From contig NC_135562.1 of assembly GCF_964340395.1 (NCBI RefSeq), positions 9,175,134 to 9,232,633 of the forward strand: a stretch of DNA of 57,500 nucleotides. The letters run 5' to 3'. Of this stretch, positions 54,433 to 57,500 are shown piece by piece. The notes under the pieces were generated by a model. That model was not told the DNA's origin, did no database searches, and was given only the letters and a program-made list of their open reading frames with translations. The DNA comes from Glandiceps talaboti (Eukaryota > Hemichordata > Enteropneusta > Spengelidae). The first letter of the stretch is position 1, and each line of letters opens with the position of its first letter. Both the position numbers and the translations under genes were made by a program.

Positions 54433-56750
54433 GCTAAAAAATGCTAACCTGTGAAATACAAGCTAGTATTTCAGCTCATTATTTCAAAGCCCTACTTGAT
54501 ATTTTACATAATCTGTATACTATGATAATTGTTTTTAAATCTCATACACACTCCAAAAGTCAGACACTACTGCCATATACTTTTTACGAACCTGGGTCAT
54601 ACATCTTAAGGTAAGCAATTTCCCATATGTCCTAAGCATATGTCCCTAGTACGTGTGTCTAACATGCACTTTCAAAGTCAGCATTTCCACCACACGCCCT
54701 TGATTTGCAAAATCCTTGTTCAGGCCAAAGATATGATCTATAAATTGGTAACATAAAGTGGTAAATTATTTAGCAACTAAATAAAATATACAAGATTACG
54801 TAAGTTAAATATAAGGGTGGAATACATACACATAATACATGAAAAAGCCTTACTTACAAAATATATCGCTACGAAATATTCACAGGAAATTTCAAAACGA
54901 AAAATGATAAAAAGGAGACAAAAAAAAAGATAAAGCAAGCAAATCAAACTATTTTCATTATTTGATCTTAATGAAGTTGAGATACAAGAATGCCAAATTA
55001 TCTGCCAATCAAGTTAACTTTGAACTCTTACCGCATAATCACTTCCCCATCATAATTATGGGATTTTTTTAGATCACCGTTTTTTGGTCAATACGAGTGA
55101 CATGATTTTATTTGACCCCTAATTCTAGCATGGCTGCATTGATAGACATGGATTTTGTAACGTTTGTCTATAAGTATATTGAAATGTGCTAAAAAGTTGC
55201 AAAAAATAAATACAAATTTTGTCAAGTTAATTAGGGTGACAAAATGGCTAAAGGGTTCATTGTACTAATAACAAGTGTGTATAGTTATGCACACTGAATC
55301 TCTCTTTTCTGAACTCCAAGTTTTCCAATAAAACATTTTGTGATACCAAGTACTGTTTTATGTACCTGGCAGTTTATAGTTCCAATTCAGTACATTACAA
55401 AACCAGCAGTGAGTATGACACAATATTGTAAAAGTAGTATGAAAGTGTCACTTGCATCTTATCTATACAATGTAAAAATACGACTCTGGAAATCGAGGCT
55501 TCTATTAAAGTTAGACACAAATTTAAACCATTGTTTGTTGGATGTGGTAGATTACACAAGTGGGTGCTAGCAGTTCCTCTGTTGTGTGATTCTAATCACC
55601 CTGTGATTAACATAGTGTAAACATTGGAAGTCCTAAAACAGCATACTGCAAGTTTATGGTCCTCTATGAATAAAATGTTATCTGTGTTGTCCTATACAAC
55701 TTGTACATTTGTATGTGTGTGGCCACTTGGAAAAAAGACTAACTTTCAGAGACTATAATGAAACCAATATCCATTTAATATCTTATCAGCATTGTAATGA
55801 CATGACACGGCATCAGTTTCGGTTTTGTCTATCTTAGTAAACCGAAGCCTCGATTATAGAGTAATACATCCCAAACTCTGTCGACAATTTTAAGAGCAAT
55901 ATTACATGACAGTGATTCTGGTACATGTATATAAACTAAACATCAAAGTTGTATTAAAGCTTCACTAGCTGTAACTGGAGAAATTTTTTTTTTATCAAAC
56001 AACCAACAATATATTCACTGAAAATTGTTAAAATACCAATAATTAGACATTGTACATGTTAATTAGAGGCCAATTGTATCAATAAGTAGTACAGCAACAG
56101 GTTGAAATCAGAAAAGTATTTGGAAGATGATTTTTGGTATGGACCCAAAATTCAATTGCAAAATAATTGTACCATATTGCGTGTACAGCTGCACAAATAC
56201 ATTTACCCACACGTAATTCATTATTGTTCAGGGTGTATGATGTTCCAAGTAAGTCATTACACATAACAAAACAGTTTCAAAATACATTTTGGTCGCAGCT
56301 AGTGCAGCTTTAATAGCAAATGAATAAATAAAACACATTACCATATGATGTTGATAAACTCTATGGCTTACATGAATCTAATACATAGTCTCTATTTAAT
56401 ATCATTGCACATGATGATGGTTTTACATTGTACAGGCATTGAAACAATATTAGAGATGTAGCCAATCAAACTCTATGAAAATACTCTTAATATGCAAATG
56501 AGCAGGTGGATTTGCATTACAAAAACAGGCAGTGGACAACTAAAGGAAGTCAAAAAGATTATCAAACATTCTCCTATGTAGTTTTGGCATTACATATCAA
56601 TGCACTGGTAGAATTCCTCAACACTTTGTGTAATTGTTCAATTCTTACTCATGAAGATAAAGTGAATGACAATTACCCCATACCCCCCTCTTGGCACAAT
56701 ATATGCTGTACAAAGGACCACACCATACAGAATTTCATCACAGAAGTCCA
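54433..56750. other. Downstream of FAK; no recognised gene
   Basis: AT-rich DNA with no frame over 76 codons. Part of it may be 3' UTR of the minus-strand FAK gene, but no boundary can be set. Confidence 0.5.
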
Positions 56751-56754
56751 TTCT

Positions 56755-57070
56755 GATTACACTTTCAACATGTCAATGTTATTGTGCATCCACCCTGATA
56801 ACACTTTCAACATGTCAATGTTATTGTGCATCCACCCCGATTACACTTTCAACATCTCAATGTTATTGTGCATCTACCCTGATAACACTTTCAACATGTC
56901 AATGTTATTGTTCATCCACCCTGATTACACTTTCAACATCTCAATGTTATTGTGCATCCACCCTGATAACTCTTTCAACTTGTCAATGTTATTGTACATC
57001 CAACCCAATAACACTTCCAACATGTCAATGTTATTGTGCATCCACTCTGATAACACTTTCAACATGTCCC
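56755..57070. repeat. 42-bp minisatellite, about 7.5 units, 3' of FAK
   Basis: Units of the form GATWACACTTTCAACATGTC, AATGTTATTGTGCATCCACC, CT. For units 1 to 6 the first codon alternates GATTAC/GATAAC, suggesting an 84-base dimer. As 42 is a multiple of three, long open frames (194 and 147 codons) arise by chance. It lies 230 to 545 bases past the FAK stop, probably in its 3' UTR or just beyond. Confidence 0.93.
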
Positions 57071-57300
57071 TCTGCTATCATTTTCAATGATATTGTACAT
57101 ACAATCTGATTACACTATGAACACTTCTCTCTCACCACAACAGCAAAATAGATAAATCAAGAAATCTGAAGCGCAAGTCTGCTAATTCTGGGACGGCAGC
57201 TCAGTATGACCAGTTATCAATGGAAACATGATTTGTTAACATGAAGCACCTGTAAAATCACTTAATTCCCACCATGCCCTGTATTTCCCATAATGCATAG

Positions 57301-57500
57301 CTATGTAAAAGTACTTCCTCCCAGTGCTAGGTCATGTTGTGCTTGTGCTTCCATCTGTGCTAGAAGTCTTGCAGAGTCTACGGTATCAAGGAGATTCTTA
57401 GCGTCCATTGCCAGTACGTGGGCTGCAGATAACATGTTACGTTTGTAGTCCGCGTCTAACGTTGTAGAGGCATATTTCTGTGCTAGCTTCATCTGATTTA
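57301..57500 (-). CDS. PTK2: Focal adhesion kinase (FAK/PTK2), last coding exon, partial
   Basis: The minus-strand frame from the window edge encodes about 66 residues ending at TAG (57303-57301). NQMKLAQKYASTTL, DYKRNMLSAAHVLAMDAKN and LLDTVDSARL correspond to the end of the FAK focal adhesion targeting (FAT) four-helix bundle (vertebrate MKLAQQYV.., AAHALAVDAKNLLDVIDQAR). The FAT domain anchors this cytoplasmic tyrosine kinase at integrin adhesions through paxillin and talin. The C-terminus here runs about 15 residues beyond the vertebrate end with a Gln/Ala-rich tail (MEAQAQHDLALGGSTFT). Kinase and FERM parts lie outside the window. The paralog PYK2 is vertebrate-specific as far as I know, so FAK is preferred. 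Confidence 0.92.
   Translation of the reverse strand, partial: NQMKLAQKYASTTLDADYKRNMLSAAHVLAMDAKNLLDTVDSARLLAQMEAQAQHDLALGGSTFT

Noticed and set aside
56506-57109. A 194-codon frame with a 14-residue repeat (DNTFNMSMLLC..)
   Set aside because: The 42-bp minisatellite is a multiple of three, so repeats stay in frame by arithmetic. No start context, domain or splice partner; a second frame is also open.

Overview
The window is animal (metazoan) nuclear DNA. It has multi-exon genes with GT-AG introns, AATAAA signals, many microsatellites and minisatellites, long G and C homopolymers, non-LTR retrotransposon pieces, a Crypton-type recombinase relic, SINE-like repeats and foldback elements. The gene set (fibrinogen-related lectins, peroxisomal hydroxyacid oxidase, focal adhesion kinase) suits a marine invertebrate, perhaps a deuterostome. 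The sequence alone does not fix the phylum. Nothing prokaryotic or viral was recognised.

Layout. (1) 1-20.5 kb: a direct tandem duplication (about 779-7175 and 10160-19275). Each copy carries a four-exon, minus-strand gene for a secreted fibrinogen-domain (FReD) protein, at 4245-6954 and 14870-18624. The copies differ by microsatellite expansions, a 22-bp minisatellite, a CR1/L2-like retrotransposon present only in copy 2 (empty site visible in copy 1), and two heptad-sized indels in the coiled coil. (2) 20.5-23.8 kb: about 3.3 tandem units of roughly 985 bp, alternating A-B-A-B. (3) 24.9-27.5 kb: a broken Crypton-like tyrosine recombinase, a recurrent hairpin repeat and a 44-bp palindrome. 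(4) 27.8-36.3 kb: a complete seven-exon plus-strand FMN-dependent hydroxyacid oxidase gene ending in the peroxisomal signal SKL. Its introns hold a retrotransposon ORF1 with a degenerate 2A-like motif, a possible P-element/THAP transposase scrap, a SINE and inverted repeats. (5) 39.0-52.8 kb: three minus-strand short-chain dehydrogenase/reductase (SDR) genes: an intronless one (39065-39919), a pseudogene broken by a deletion of about 253 bp (43284-44910), and an intact two-exon copy (51081-52727). The last two lie in a duplicated segment and are separated by TIR elements. (6) 53-57.5 kb: minisatellites, then the last coding exon of focal adhesion kinase (FAK/PTK2), minus strand, cut by the window edge.

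The genes do not form a pathway or operon. They are independent loci in repeat-rich DNA, two of them tandemly amplified. The main biological points are the divergent hydroxyacid oxidase active site, loss of the catalytic tyrosine in the intronless SDR, and heptad-length divergence of the paired FReD coiled coils. I found no convincing new multi-gene system. All exon models come from reading splice signals and family motifs by eye.
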